From: Lepisosteus oculatus
Lineage: Eukaryota; Chordata; Actinopteri; Semionotiformes; Lepisosteidae
Direction: 5' to 3'
DNA length: 64,000 nt
Assembly: GCF_040954835.1 (NCBI RefSeq)
Contig: NC_090704.1
Coordinates: 13,165,501-13,229,500, forward strand
The notes below the pieces were generated by a model, which saw only the letters and a list, made by a program, of their open reading frames with translations, searched no databases and was not told the DNA's origin. Position 1 is the first letter of the stretch. Each line of letters begins with the position of its first letter. The translations under genes and the position numbers were made by a program. Below are positions 12,530 to 25,359 of this stretch, in pieces.

Positions 12530-14340
12530 CTTTAATTACAATTACAATTTTCATTTGAATTGTCATTGCCATTTATGTGAAAAGTAAATCCCCCAAATAT
12601 TCTATTTTCTGGACCACTTTAGATTTTAGGATCTGAAGTGTGTTAAAATCTACTGAATGAAAAATAAATTGGTCTGCTCTTATGCCTTACAGGGATATTG
12701 TAAGAATATAAAAGCCAATATATTGTCCTCTATTTTAACTGTGCTTTGTATTTTAATCTATTTATTTATCTATGTTTCCATTTATAAATAATTGCTTAAT
12801 GGCAACAGAAAATATTTATATTAATTAGTATGATTAAGGTATCCTTTTTCAAGAAACTAATGAACCATTGTCTTAGGCACAGTTTAGTAAGCCATCATAT
12901 CATAATTGGTAATTAATTACAAATAATTAAGAATGATTAATTTAATATAAAATAAATGCTCACATGTATTTCTTCTATCTTGAATTTGTATTTATTGTAA
13001 TCTTTACATTATATTTTGACAAACAAAAACCAACACACTTGCACTGGAACTTGTAGTTGAAGAGCATGGATACATATGGGAAAACTTAACTCATTAAAAT
13101 ACCTTTTTGTTTTGAAATAGCTTGCTCGTAGTTTATAAACAGAAAGCAATGGTGGTGAAATTAATACCACCTATCACAGTGAAGAATTAAAAGCATTCAC
13201 AATTTTAAAATGTTTTTAGTTAAAGTATATAAAGAATCTGAATTGCCATTATTTCAGTTGCCTGATAATTTTTAATATATTAAAAACCCTTATATTGATT
13301 CAAATCAGCCACAGATGTCCTGTGTTTAATGAATACTATTAGTAGTAGTTGCTTTTGGAAACACTCTGGGTGGAATTAATATTCACAGCACAATGTAACA
13401 TTTCTTCCAGTGTGTATGATAGATATGAAAACACCTGGGGGTATATTTTTTTTTTAACCAAATAGCACATCTGTGATTTTGTCCAAAATTTTATTTTAGC
13501 GTTAAAAGTGCCCTCAAGTAATGTATTGCTAACATTTTTAGGTAACATTATAAGGCACAATTTAAAGTGTCTTGTTTGCATGCATTTACTTAGTCCCACA
13601 TTTTCCTGAAGCTATTAGGTAAAATAATGTAGTTTGCCTTAAGTAAAATGTGTAACATTAAAAAAACAAATTAAATGACAAGACATATACACATTAAGCT
13701 TCAGACATTATCTATGAGCATGTTGCTGATAATAGCTGTTGGACAATGAAGAAATTGACGTGTCATTTATTGAAGCTAATATTTATTTTTGCTTTGATAA
13801 TATTTTTATTTTTAAAGTCATTTTGTTTATAGAGCTGTGATTTTGTTCAGGAGCAATGCCTGTCATATTTTATCTATAGCTGGGTGTTTGGAAAATGGTG
13901 ATTACAGCTGTAGCAAGATTAAACTAGGCTGCATGTTCATATAGTAGCCAAATAATTCTGGGCCTTAGTATCCTATGCAGAATCATATTCTAGCAAAGAC
14001 TTAAAAACCTGTAAAGCAAAGAACAGCAAGTAAAACTACGCTTCTATTCACAAATTCATTAAATTTTCCGCTCATGTGTTTAACATCTTCTCTGAAGAGG
14101 CTGAAGACACCTCTCCTTGTGCCAACACAGCTTGGCAGATCAAAGAAACATTTTGTTTATTCATTGTACTTTTCGTCTACAAGTAGGTAATTGATGTTTA
14201 AAAAAACAATAAATAATAATTGTGGTACACCTAACAAAGTAAATGTTATTTACACTAAATTACATTTTTTTTATTTTCCTTCACTGTAGCCAAATGTTTA
14301 GGTTATTAATGTTGTTATCAAGTGTATTGCAATATACTTT
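12530..14340. other. AT-rich intergenic DNA, nothing recognised
   Basis: Low-complexity AT-rich sequence without recognisable gene, RNA or repeat family. Confidence 0.6.
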
Positions 14341-14374
14341 TTAAATATTTGCTTACATTTAGAGGCTTGTGTGA

Positions 14375-14515
14375 ATTGAAGGAAACCAGTGCTCCTGGAG
14401 TAAACCCACACAAACATGGAGAGAACATACAAACATGTAGGTATTACCGCTGAAATTGAACGCAAGGCCCCAGCACTGCAAGGCAGCCATGTTAACCACC
14501 ATACAAATTAATCAT
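14375..14515 (-). mobile_element. 5' part of a tRNA-derived SINE
   Basis: The - strand reads as the head of the same family as 49804-50125: a TGGTTAACATGGCTGCCTTG start, a diverged B box near GCGTTCAATTTC, then GTTTGTATGTTCTCTCC. Truncated before its tail. Confidence 0.6.
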
Positions 14516-14534
14516 TCTCAAGAGTCTCCATATT

Positions 14535-14795
14535 CCATAAATAAGATCACTTTATTGGCCATGTAACAATTTCTTATATTAGGAATTTGTCTCCATGAGA
14601 CACACAGACAGGGAGAGAAGCTTGGGGTCAGAACGCAGGGTCAGCCATTTATATGGCACAGTTGGGGTTAAAAGCCTTGGTCAGGGGCCCAGCTGAGTGA
14701 GATTCCTCTGCTGGCTGCAGGGTACGAACCAGCAGCCTTCCAGCCACAGGTGTAGATCCTTAGTCACAGAGCCACCACACTGTCCCTGAATCCTG
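14535..14795 (-). mobile_element. tRNA-derived SINE (copy 1)
   Basis: The - strand starts GGTGGCTCTGTGACTAAGGA, has the B-box-like TGGTTCGTACCC, then AACTGTGCCATATAAATGGC, and ends near GGCCAATAAAGTGATC. It aligns along its length with the copy at 34865-35145; both share ACACACAGACAGGGAGAGAA. Confidence 0.75.
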
Positions 14796-14799
14796 ACCA

Positions 14800-16680
14800 G
14801 ACTACTGTACCTTTCCCATCACTCAGTCCTAACTGCCCTTCACAACAAAGACAGCTGATCAGAAATGGCCACCTTACTTCAGATTAGCTATTGGTGTGGG
14901 GTCTATGGGGTCCTCTCCACCATACAGCACTTCAGGCTTTGTTTCCCTAGAAGAGAAGCCTATTCCTCATATAGTGCCATCCAGTCCTTATGAAGCACTA
15001 CAAGTTTACCACATCTGAGATTGGACAACATGCATTCCTTGCCGGAAAAACAGTAGACCCAGACCCAGGGGCACAGTGTGAAGACTCTGATGACTCCCAT
15101 ACTGTCATCAGACAGGGCAGTAGCATGAGAGGCAACTGTCAGTCCCGAGCCTGCTATTGTTCTGATAACAGGATAGTAAACTGGGTGGTGATTGTTCCAC
15201 AAATTATCTGTGCTGTATTCAGTTTTACAGAAAGAAAAGCATTATTGGAGTACTCCATAAAGGATGTTCTTAGGCAGCACATGAACTTAAAGACTATAAA
15301 TATGATATATCCTTCCAAAGTGGGTTTGGCTCATGGGTTCCACACACAGAATTTCATTTCCTTCAAGCTTTCTTTACATATGACAATGTGAAGTCGTGGC
15401 TAGAGCTTTGAACATGAGGGTCACAGATTCAAACACCTAACCCTCAGCAAAAAGTAATTAATTCAAATTGCTCCACTTAATGTTTTATTATATAAATGGT
15501 AACAGTCTCCCTGTTGTAAATATGAAATTCTCTCACTTAAATTAAACTATTGAATTCTTAATTACATTAACTATATCACATACAACTGTGGACGTGCATT
15601 ATGTCGTCATCTTTAATTATGTGCTAATTCTTTTTTAACTGTTTTTTATAACAACTGCGATTTTGTAAACAGAACACCTTACAACTCCAACTGTCAGACC
15701 TTTTGGATTCCTGCTCTTAACCTTTACCTCATTTTCATTGGAACCAGAGGTAGGCCTCTGAACCTCATGTTATTAATAATGTTTTAAAATTATTTTTAGA
15801 GCAGCTGGGAGACTTCTAGTCAGAGCCTCTAGTGGCTAAGTAGTCATATTACCTTGGTGAGATAATATTATTGAAACATTTAAATATTTTTTTTAAATAT
15901 TAAGTGGTATTTTAATCATAATCTAGTTTCAGATTTCAGTTAAGAAATGGGACTACAACTGATAAAAAAAAACGTTCTTCACCTTTGACTATACTTGTTC
16001 CCTGGTCATTGTCTGTAAACCCTCAGAGAATCACTCTCCAACATGAAAATGTATACCATTCTTTATCGCCATGAGCAACATTTGATAGAAAACAAAAATT
16101 GTTGTCTTTTTATATGTATAGAAAGATGTTGGAAAATTAGATAATAAACAGTAATAAGTTATAGAAGCAGTGGTATCAGCCTCTTCTGACATCCATAAGC
16201 AAATGTAAATTTATTTTGATTTGACAATTGATAATAGGACAAAATACAAACAAAACGGGACTTTTAAAAAGTGAAGAATATTTACAACAGTCACTTAGTC
16301 AACTTAGAAAGGCAAAAAACATGTAGGCTTTGGCAATACCAATCTAAACCACTAATGGTTAACTAGGGCACTAAGAGCACTAATCATTTCCTAACAGAGG
16401 CTCTTTGGTTTAACTTGCAAACAGACCAAAATGATTTCCTGAATAAAACTCCAGTATCCTATAATCAGATTAAGCCTAAAATATGAGTCATCTTTCTTTT
16501 ATTTTCTACCCTAACTACGTCTAAGCCTTTCGTGAAAATAGATAATCTCTGTTGTGCTAATATTGTTACACTTCTATCTTTCCTTATTTTCACCAAACAG
16601 AGCCAACTGGTGTCTGCACATCCCCCCTGTTTGTCAATGCAATATTAGCCATGGAATGTGGTTATAAAGTATATTGCATA
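14800..16680. other. intergenic DNA with one SINE scrap
   Basis: The block 14820-15230 is somewhat GC-richer and open on both strands (about 133 codons +, 80 codons -), but I recognise no protein. The remainder, apart from 15390-15505, is AT-rich with nothing identifiable. Confidence 0.5.
15390..15505 (+). mobile_element. tRNA-derived SINE remnant
   Basis: A-box-like GTGGCTAGAGCT, B-box-like AGATTCAAACACC, then a tail with TTGCTCC and TATAAATGGTAA, as in other fish tRNA SINEs. Short and diverged. Confidence 0.55.
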
Positions 16681-16689
16681 TAAAAAATG

Positions 16690-17650
16690 GTTAGCCCTGC
16701 TTGGCTCAGTGGGGAGGTGCTACACCTGCCATTTTGTGCTACCGTATATTGTGTCATATATGTTGCAGTTGAGGTGGCTGGTGGCCACAGTTCTGCCCTG
16801 CCTTGGAGACAAGTGATGCAGAACACCTGACTGTAGTTAGAGTTCTCACTGGAGTGGGTGCTCTGAAGATATTTAGTCCCTGCACTGTTTATCCTCGACA
16901 GTCTGGCATTGATGGGTCACCATCCAGCGCCCCAGTGGAGCCTTTCTTATTCCTGGTTTCCAGTTCCTTAAGGCTCCGTCTGGGAGTTCTGCTTGCTTCA
17001 GCTGTGCTGTCCAGAAGATTCCAGTGTCTGAGAGAGGACTGGAGGTTGGGTCTGAAGCTGGAACCCAACTGCAACAGATGTCTCTGTTGGTCCAGGTGGC
17101 ACCTGGGAAATTGGTTCCAACCTCTTCGAGGCGTTTCCCTGGAAGACTGCCTTCCAGGAGAATCTGCTGACAGGGCACACCTGGCCTGGTCTGTGGAAAA
17201 GACCACCCTGAGGGCATGAGCCTTGAATTGGTCCTCTCCTGTGCCCTTTGTTCGGACCAAACTGGAGTTTCTTGCCCACCCTGAAAGATCGGACCCCTCC
17301 GCACTGAGATGCCTACTGGACGAAGCACAATTCTGGACTTTAGTGGCTCATTCACGTCCTGTACCTGTTTTCTCTAGTCTGCCTGAAGCCTGGGTGTCTC
17401 CAGGTCTGAAGCACCCTTGTAGCCACTTTTCCCTGGGAACATAGCCACAGGAACCAGCTCAAATCCTGGTGAGAACGGAGTCCCTTGTTTCCGGACCAGT
17501 CAGCAGACTTTAGTGGACAGTATTGCCCTTGTTGTCTCTGCTCGAAGTACATACAGTTGTTCACTCCATCTTGACTGTTCTTGGGTTTGTAAAGCCTACA
17601 GTAAAGCCTCATTTCCTCAGAGCGTGGCACTCGTCATGGCAAAAAGAAAT
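16690..17650. other. unexplained GC-richer block open on both strands
   Basis: About 950 bp of clearly higher GC than its flanks. It holds overlapping ORFs of 138 codons (+, 16803-17219) and 160, 123 and 93 codons (-). None resembles a protein I know, and no splice-flanked exon or terminal repeat was found. It could be an unrecognised repeat, a decayed coding retroelement or a noncoding RNA locus. Confidence 0.35.
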
Positions 17651-17669
17651 TATGTTTAACTTTGTTATA

Positions 17670-17985
17670 AATTATCCATCCATCCATCCATTATCTGACC
17701 AGCGTATCCAATAGATGTTGCAGGGGAACCAATGCTTAACCCATCAAGCAACTTGTACAAGGCATGTTACACCCTGGACGGGATGCCAGTCCATCTCAAA
17801 GCACCCGCAGACTCAAACACAACTCATACCAGGGTCAACTAACTCTTTCCAGAAGCCAACTAACCTGCCAGTAGGTCTTTGGACAGTGGGAGGAAAACAG
17901 AGCACTTGGTGGAAACCCTTGTGGGCACAAGGAGAACATCCAAACTACACCACCATGTCACCTTGTTTTAAATTATAAGGATTTG
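17670..17985 (-). mobile_element. SINE (3' two-thirds) with CCAT-repeat tail
   Basis: Reverse complement of the tail module of the family at 49804: GGGAGGAAAACAGAGC corresponds to its TTTCCTCCCACAG region, and TACACCCTGGACGGGATGCC to its CCATCCAGGGTGTA region. The 3' end carries (ATCC)n at 17676-17692. Confidence 0.7.
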
Positions 17986-18633
17986 ACATACTGTAATAGT
18001 TTTAATGCAACAAATAAGAACAACTGTCAAGGTTAAACGTTTTTAATAGCACAGTTGAATGCTTATCAACAAAACTACAGTAAGTAGTAGTTACAGCATA
18101 AATGTGTGCACTTTGTATTGGAAAGATGCATTCACAACTAAATTAACCTTGCAGCTGCTGTTACAGGAATAGAAATAACTTTCATGTGTTTTTTTTTCTG
18201 ACACAGACTCTTTTTCAAACTGAAAGACACAAGCGTTCATCCAGAAGTCAGATTGCCTTCTTCTCATTCTGCACATCTTACAATAGATGTCCTCCCACTG
18301 CTAAATGCAGTGATGAGAAGTATACCATCAAGATGCTAGGCTTCTAGATGCTTCTCATACGTAATTGTTTTATTTAACTGTAATTGTTAGTTTTCTTAAA
18401 GCATACTTTGATATACTGTATACAGTAACTGTTTAGATTAGTGGGCTGCTTTGTTTATTCTCATCAGTGGAATAAAATAAACATTGGAAAAGCCAGACTT
18501 AACAAAAAGATCATACTTTTTTTTGGTTTTGTTTTTTAACAAGATATGAACACTCTTCCTAAATTACAACATAATACATTTAAAAAGAGTAAATAAAAAT
18601 AATCTTTAAAACATAATAACAGTCCATATCTTA

Positions 18634-18850
18634 GGAACAGCAGTCTGGCAAAATGATTAGGGGTTTAGACTGCGGTCTATAAGGTTGGGGGTTCAATTCA
18701 TGGGTGAGATGCTGTTATTGTACTTTTCAGCAAGGTGCAGTATATTGCTCAAATTGTAAACACAGAATGGTTCGATTAGGTCAACAGTGAGCAAAGTTAA
18801 GTCAAGCTAAGTTAGGAAAAAACTCTGCAAACTCACTAAATATCCTGATT
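18634..18850 (+). mobile_element. tRNA-derived SINE
   Basis: A-box-like TGGCAAAATGATTAGGGG, B-box-like GGGGGTTCAATTC, then CAGCAAGGTGCAGTATATTG, the usual post-head module of fish tRNA SINEs. Diverged. Confidence 0.6.
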
Positions 18851-20210
18851 CAGAAGAGTTTATTTTCAGATTTTCAAGAGTAGGATCAATATTGCCATTA
18901 GAAGCAAAAATGAAAAATAATTAAATATACAGTAGCACCATACAGTGTCTAGGGATAGTTAAAATGAAGACCACAAAAACTATATGAAACAAACTTGGTT
19001 TCTTTTGTTTTATAGACAGAAATGGTGTGCCGTGGCTGGAAGACAATTCACACCTGTTGCTAATCAGGGTAGGGCTGAGAAGCTGCATGATCTACTGTAC
19101 ATGTTCATGGTAGTGAGTAAAGATCTGGGGAAAGAGACAAAGACCTGGATATGTGAAAAGAAAGGATTTTAAAGAAAAGAAGAAAGTGGGAAGTGGAGGT
19201 TGGATTTAAAAAAACTGAAAAACAATAATTTTACATACTGTTACTTACAGGTCAGAAAAACGATAAGTATGGGTATATGATTTTCTGAAATTCGGACCTT
19301 TGCTTGGATTTTTTTTAAATTTGTTATAGCAGTTTTTGCCGGAAGGACATTGAGGCTCTATGACATTAAAAGAAGGAGGAATTAATTTTCGTTTTTATAG
19401 GTTCTGTAAATGTTTCAGTGTCTTGCTCCTACATTATGTCTAACTCCTCAGGGGCAGGCTCATAAATTACTCTACTCACTATACAGTATCTCTAAAAGCC
19501 TTAATAGTAGAGTATCTGCTTTTTAAAATGTACCTATAAAGAAGTAAACACATACATTTAAACTCTAGCATTTATGCAACCCAAACAACTTCACGGTAGT
19601 TGAAGAAGTTCATACCACTGTCACTGCTGCAAGTACATTAAAATCATTTCACTACATCATGTAAAACAAGTTTTAAACAACAAAAGTAGTAGTGAACCTT
19701 TGCTTTATCAAACTTTATAAAAAAATAATATATACTATAAAGCTGACAACATCAATCAAATGATGAAATAAGTTATTAAATATTTTTTGTAAGACAAAAC
19801 ATACTATAAATGTAAAATTTTAAAAACATGAAGAACAACTAGTTCATTGTAACCTGACATTCAATTTCATATGTCTGACAATGTATGTGAAATTACTACT
19901 ATAAATTCAATAATTTCACATCAAGGCTTATATAATGTTATCTAAGACATGCAAGGTAAATAGACATGACATTTTATTTAGCATTTGGATTTTTCTAAAA
20001 ATTGAAGTACACCCAATTTTAAGTAAAACAATAGAAATATATATTTTTCCAAAACAGTAACCACCAGTTTCATTCCACCATTACAATAATAACTCTTGCA
20101 AGAAAGCAATCATCATCATATTTCAGGTTAATTTTGCTTCTTGAATAAGAAATTGATAACGCAAATGACATTTAATGCTAAATTGTTTTTATTTGACCTA
20201 AATCACATCT
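18850..20210. other. intergenic DNA before the rgs4 3' end
   Basis: AT-rich, nothing recognised. It separates the two convergent RGS transcription units from the rgs4 side. Confidence 0.6.
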
Positions 20211-20219
20211 TGTAAAATA

Positions 20220-21158
20220 TTTATTGAACCTTGCAAATAATAATATGGGACATTCCTGTTTGTCTGAAATCTCCAAAATGTAGCACTGTTTCAATTGTCT
20301 AGATCAAAACATCTGCATACAATTAGACACTTCTTCCAATCTATACTCAGAGGTTTTAAAAATGCAAAAAAAGTGTTCTTGGTTGTATTCATTTGATGTG
20401 ATTTTAGTGCCTCTTGGTACTTAAACTAAGTACCTGCACAGACCAGAATGTTTAAACAGACAGACAAGAAGGAAATACAGTCTCATGAAAAGAGTACCAA
20501 CCGTATATCAAGTACATTAAAACTAAAACGCAGTACAGTAGTTATATAGAGGACCATACAAGGTCTCTTCCCAGCAATGTTTTGAGATAAGTTGTTCTAA
20601 CCTTTTGTGTTTGTTTTCCACATAAACAAACTGTGCAACATACAGAAGATCTTCTAAAAGTCTAAAACTCACTTGTTGTTCAAGCAAAATCGGTTCTAAC
20701 ACCACATGAAAGCAACAATGGTAAGGAGTTACATTAGGGTTCCTGAGCTGAACTTAAAAATCCCTTCTTGACAAAAGTTCTTGTCAAACTGCCCAGTATG
20801 TATACTGTCTCCAAATTGAGTATTTAAAATTTAAAAAAAAATGTAAAAAGTAGTTTAACCTTGTAGTCCGTTAATTGCCCTAATGTTTCAAAAAAAAATC
20901 TCAAAAACTGTAAAGTTTTAACTTAACACCAACTTTTATCATGAGTGACTGATGTTCCAAACTTTCCTCAAACTTTAACATTTAGTTTATATTCCTGATA
21001 ACGCAGTGGAAGAAAAAAAACAATCTGGTCTGTTTTAGAAGTTAACTTTATCGCTTGTTGAATGTCAGCTTAGGAACCCCATCCCCACAGTGAAGTGCCC
21101 AATGACATAGCTATGAAAGGTACAGAAAATCTGTTTCAGGTGTTTCAAGCCCAGGTAT
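20220..21158 (-). other. rgs4: probable rgs4 3' untranslated region
   Basis: AT-rich sequence after the rgs4 stop. On the - strand an AATAAA lies near 20220-20226, giving a 3' UTR of about 0.9 kb. The end is not proven; a further downstream signal is possible. Confidence 0.45.
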
Positions 21159-21407
21159 TTAAGCACATTGTGGAAGAAACAGACTGAAATCAGGAATATG
21201 ATTTTTCCCTTTCTTTTCCATGCCACAAGAAGTAATGGTTCTAGTCTGCTGAATAAGGTCCTGGTAGTACTTTGACTTCAAGAAACGCCTGTATGAATCT
21301 TTTTCCATTAGAAGGAAGATCTTCTTTTGAGCTTCATCAAAGCAAGTAATGTTGGGATCCTCAATATTTTTTCTAGTCTCTTCTCTTGTGGAAGAATCCA
21401 AGTTAAC
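21159..21407 (-). CDS. rgs4: rgs4 terminal coding exon 5
   Basis: Acceptor TTTTTCAG/GTT. Reads [29 protein letters not shown] and [13 protein letters not shown], then a diverged tail ending LPQCA and TAA. Confidence 0.96.
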   Translation of the reverse strand, partial: VNLDSSTREETRKNIEDPNITCFDEAQKKIFLLMEKDSYRRFLKSKYYQDLIQQTRTITSCGMEKKGKNHIPDFSLFLPQCA

Positions 21408-24400
21408 CTGAAAAAAAAGAATAATGGGACATATATTGCATCAGGAACCTAACACAATTGACCATGGTATATGTAAATCTGCTGTTATTTTTTATCACAA
21501 CCAAAAATAATATATCAGGATTAGCAAACACAAAACACACATTTATTTAGGATTCTCACTATATTTAAGCATGATGATACAGCAATTTCCTTTTTAATCT
21601 TTGTCTTTAAATTACTATAGTTAATATTTCACTGCAGAATTAAGGTAACAGTTGATTAATGATTCCTTGTTTCCAAAGACTTTTGGTAAGCAATGGACTA
21701 TTCCGGATTGTGCAATCACTGTATAATAAAGCCAGATTGCTTTGGTTTTTCAGTTGGACACACACCTCTTTTTCAGATTCAACAGCAATATATAGGTCAT
21801 AAATCTTCTTAGCTTTACTAGCCAGCTTTATTTGGGATGTTGTTTTCTTATATTCCTCGCAGGCCATCCAGAACTCTATGTTTTCATCACTGAATTCAGA
21901 TTTGAGGAATGTAGTAAAAGCTGCCAGGCCATCTGGAAAAAAAAAGAATTTTCTTCAATTTTATTTAGAATTTCTTTAGCTATTTTACTTGTGTTTATCC
22001 TGCTTTGTTAACATTATCCTATTTATGCTTTCCATTAATATGAAATGTAGAAGGCTGCAATATAACATCTTTGCTCTTAGGAAAGCATAAATACTGCAAT
22101 ATCCACGTTTTGTTTTGGGTGGAAAATTAATATTTAAAGTTTACATTTTTGAGAATTACAATACTGTAGCTGCTTTTTAAAAAGCACCATTGGGTTAAAA
22201 AACAATCAAAATCACTTAAACCAAAATCGATGTACTGTGCTTCTTGTTTTTTCTTAAGTGAAAGGAGGTCATCAGATCACGGCAAGATACTGTGCAAAAG
22301 GAAGGTCAGCATGTGACTTTTTCTCAGGAGGTCGATGTTCCTTAACAGCAGCACCACAGGGCTTATATCTGTAATGTTGCCAAAATAAACTAAGTACTCC
22401 TTCTGGGGCCACCCAAGGCTGCTGTAGTACACGTACAACACGTTGAAACCATGAGAACTGAGCACATACAGTACTTAGTTAAGAGGATCCACAGTGAGAA
22501 ATGAGCTACAGGAAATTGATTTATAATATTGCCTTGATATCCTAACACGCAGACATTACAGTCATTACCCTAAATTAAGAATATCACAGAGGAAATATTA
22601 AGAGTCCTGCTATGCCACAGCTTTATTAGGTCCACAGTCATGCTCGATCAGGTCACTCTCTTGCTCTTACCATGTTATATGGACAATACATTTTTTTTAA
22701 TGTGCATTTTATATGCCTAATAGGCTAAAAGAGATTCAAAATTCAAAACATGAGCCAGTATATAATATATATTATGCTGAGACTTCAATCATGGAAAATA
22801 GGATAATATCTAAGAATTTGCATTCTGTTATGCAAAAATTAAAGCAGAATTAACATGCCACATTTACAATGGTAGATTTCTTATTCATTTTGCACTAAAA
22901 CCAGGCAGGTGGGAAAGGTAAGACCTTAAGCTGCAATAATAATAATATAGATGGGGGTTCTTTTCCTGTTGTATCAAAGCTGATAGCTTCATACCTCACT
23001 TATACACTTATAAGTAACTTATACTCTTACAGGTTTAGGCACTCTTACTGCATAAATAGATAACACACTGTCTGGGTAGAATGAAGAGTTTGTCATTTTA
23101 CAATAATAAACAATTCGATTTTTAAGCAAATGTAGTGCTAAATGCAGTGCACTATATGGATAAAAGTAGTAAAAAATGAGAAAGTAGCAATAGAGACCTA
23201 TGATTTCAGTTTTTATCATTATCATAAGAGTCCCTTACATTTATTAACCATTTTCCATCCTCATCCTCATCTACCACTGAAGTGCCACATCCCCCTGTCG
23301 GAGGTTTGGCTGTCACTGTGTACCAGCAAACCCACACAGCAGATCAGAAGAAGGAGTGAAAAATTGTTTTAGAGATTGTATTAATCTTAGGTATTATTGT
23401 ATTAATTAGGTAGGCCTAATTGTGCAAGCCAAAAGTGGAATTTAGCCAGGACACTGGGTCTAACACCTCTACTCTGGTATTAAATCTTCTAATCTTCAAT
23501 GTCTAAGTAGCCAGGACCTTGTTGTAAGGCCATATCCAATGAATATTACCTACTACTGTGTCCCTGTCATTGGTTTGGACAATTTATCGGGCAGCAAAGT
23601 TGCCACCTACAAGTCCAGTGACATCAGTTTGAAGTATCCCACTCCATCCTTGTAAAGCTTCTAAGAGCTGACAAGATCAGGCCAGGAGGTAATAACGCTG
23701 CCATCAGACTATACAGTGGATAAATGGATACAGTCTGAATTACTCTTCTTTTCACTTTGTTCAAACTACTCACCTTCATTATTCACTAAAGATTCTAAGG
23801 ATTCTCCCCATTTCTTGGCATCCCCTGGACAGATTCTGTAAAAGATGTTCAATATTGTGTTTATAAGTATTCCATCTACTTTTCACCCAATTACCTAAAT
23901 CTGATATACTGTCTCTAATGTTGTACCTGATCTTCCTAACAATATTTAGAATTTTGATCCTGAAGGAATTGAAAAATTATAGTGTAAAACATCATTGTGT
24001 TTTAATGTACCTTAAATCGATAAGAGTAATCATATCTTTATGGTCCTTACATAGTTACATAGTGGCATACATATTGACTAAAATTTTCTGTATTCAATTT
24101 ATGTTTTTAACTGCTATTTATCTCATTGAAATTTCAATGCGGAGTTGTACAGTATTTATGTTGCTTTTCTGGTTCCTATAAAATGTATTGCAGATAACAC
24201 CAGTGATACAACCTGCCACTTGCAAGGTATTAATAAAACGTGTAGGGACAGGAAGGCAGGAAGAAGAGCAGGGAAATTTTATTATATATAATGTATATTG
24301 TTTGTGCTATGAAACCATCTGTCTTAAGGAGGTTTATTGCACCTCAGGAGAACTACAATGAATGTTTTTTTTCTTTTATGATAATGGATTGTGCTCCTTT

Positions 24401-25359
24401 TTTCGTTTACTGGATTTTTTAATATACTCACTTCTTTGGTCCAAAGGATTTCTCCTTTTTGTGGTTAGCATTATTCTGATCAGGCATCAAGTCGGGCTTC
24501 TGAAGAAGAAATCCGAAACGATGCTTCATATCTTTTGCACTGGAGAAAAAAAAATGATATAATGCCTGAAAACACATCCAAGGTTTCACATGGAGATGTG
24601 AAAATTATATATATATTATATAATGTGAAAGGTACTACTACTAAGTTAAAATCAAGAAAGCATGGCATTTATTCACAATTGAGAACCATTTCTTCAAATC
24701 TGTACTTATATTTGTATTCAGATTTAATCACACTATACTGCATTGCAGTATTTTGTTCTTTTTTGAGTATGGAATATTAACTTTCAGAACAATGAGGTAC
24801 ATTTAATTTTTGTTTTCTATCTCTGCTTATATATTCATAAACTTGGTCAGTACAAAGACAACCAATTTCAGATAACAGCATGCAAAACATTTAAACAGTG
24901 TTCTTAACTCTAAATCATTAAATCAATATTCCATTGAACACCACAGCAATCTACAGGGTTAATGCATAATGGCAGATCTTTTCAAAAGGTTGCAACATGT
25001 ATGTGTTCTTTAAATAAAACAAAGCATTTTAAAGTTGTTAAGTTCTTACACAAATATTCATAATTAGCTTACCTCTCATCATCAGTCTCTTAAATGAGGT
25101 ACAGTTATTTTCAATTTCACAAGTATTTCAAGGAGAAAATACTTCTTTAAAGTACAATAAATTGTTCAGTACTTTTTTTCACATATAGTACTGTAAACTC
25201 AGAATGACAATGTTTGAAAAATATATTTTACAGTCTAAATTGTATCAATGGTATTCAATTCCATTAGAGATGCTAGCTAAAAAAAACGTATTTTATGACA
25301 ATTAAATTTTCATACCTTTTCAAACATGTTGCAGGAAGCGCTGCAAGTCCCTTGCACAT
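21159..25359 (-). CDS. rgs4: regulator of G-protein signalling 4, complete
   Basis: GTPase-activating protein for Gi/o and Gq alpha subunits, prominent in neurons and heart in vertebrates. Coding exons on the - strand are 25359-25316, 24539-24432, 23835-23774, 21932-21766 and 21407-21159 (44+108+62+167+249 = 630 bp, 209 residues; human RGS4 has 205). All introns are GT/AG and the phases close exactly. The N-terminus [20 protein letters not shown] holds Cys2, the residue that makes RGS4/5/16 targets of the Arg/N-degron pathway in mammals, and an amphipathic membrane helix. The RGS domain spans about residues 60-178 with E88-N89, N129, L160, D164 and R168, matching the human G-alpha contacts (E87, N88, N128, L159, D163, R167) shifted by one. 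The C-terminus ends LPQCA, near-identical to the RGS4 end VPQCA, which decides the assignment. Convergent with rgs5. Confidence 0.96.
21766..21932 (-). CDS. rgs4: rgs4 coding exon 4 (167 bp)
   Basis: Acceptor TTCCAG/AT, donor GAG/GTGTGT. Encodes [17 protein letters not shown], then [11 protein letters not shown] and [10 protein letters not shown], the central RGS helices. Confidence 0.96.
23774..23835 (-). CDS. rgs4: rgs4 coding exon 3 (62 bp)
   Basis: Acceptor TTTTACAG/A, donor AAG/GTGAGT. Reads [20 protein letters not shown], matching the KKWAESLENLI segment of RGS4. The linker part (ICPGD) is diverged from human. Confidence 0.94.
24432..24539 (-). CDS. rgs4: rgs4 coding exon 2
   Basis: Acceptor CTCCAG/T, donor AA/GTGAGT. 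Reads [17 protein letters not shown], diagnostic for RGS4 (human AKDMKHRLGFLLQKSDS), followed by a variable Asn/Lys-rich linker. Confidence 0.95.
25316..25359 (-). CDS. rgs4: rgs4 coding exon 1
   Basis: Encodes [14 protein letters not shown] and two bases of the next Ser codon; the donor is AAAAG/GTATG. The ATG is chosen because MCKGLA is the invariant start of RGS4/5/16. Confidence 0.95.

Noticed and set aside
14990..15391. 133-codon + strand ORF
   Set aside because: No family resemblance, the opposite strand is also open, and no splice or promoter context; kept only as a note on the region.
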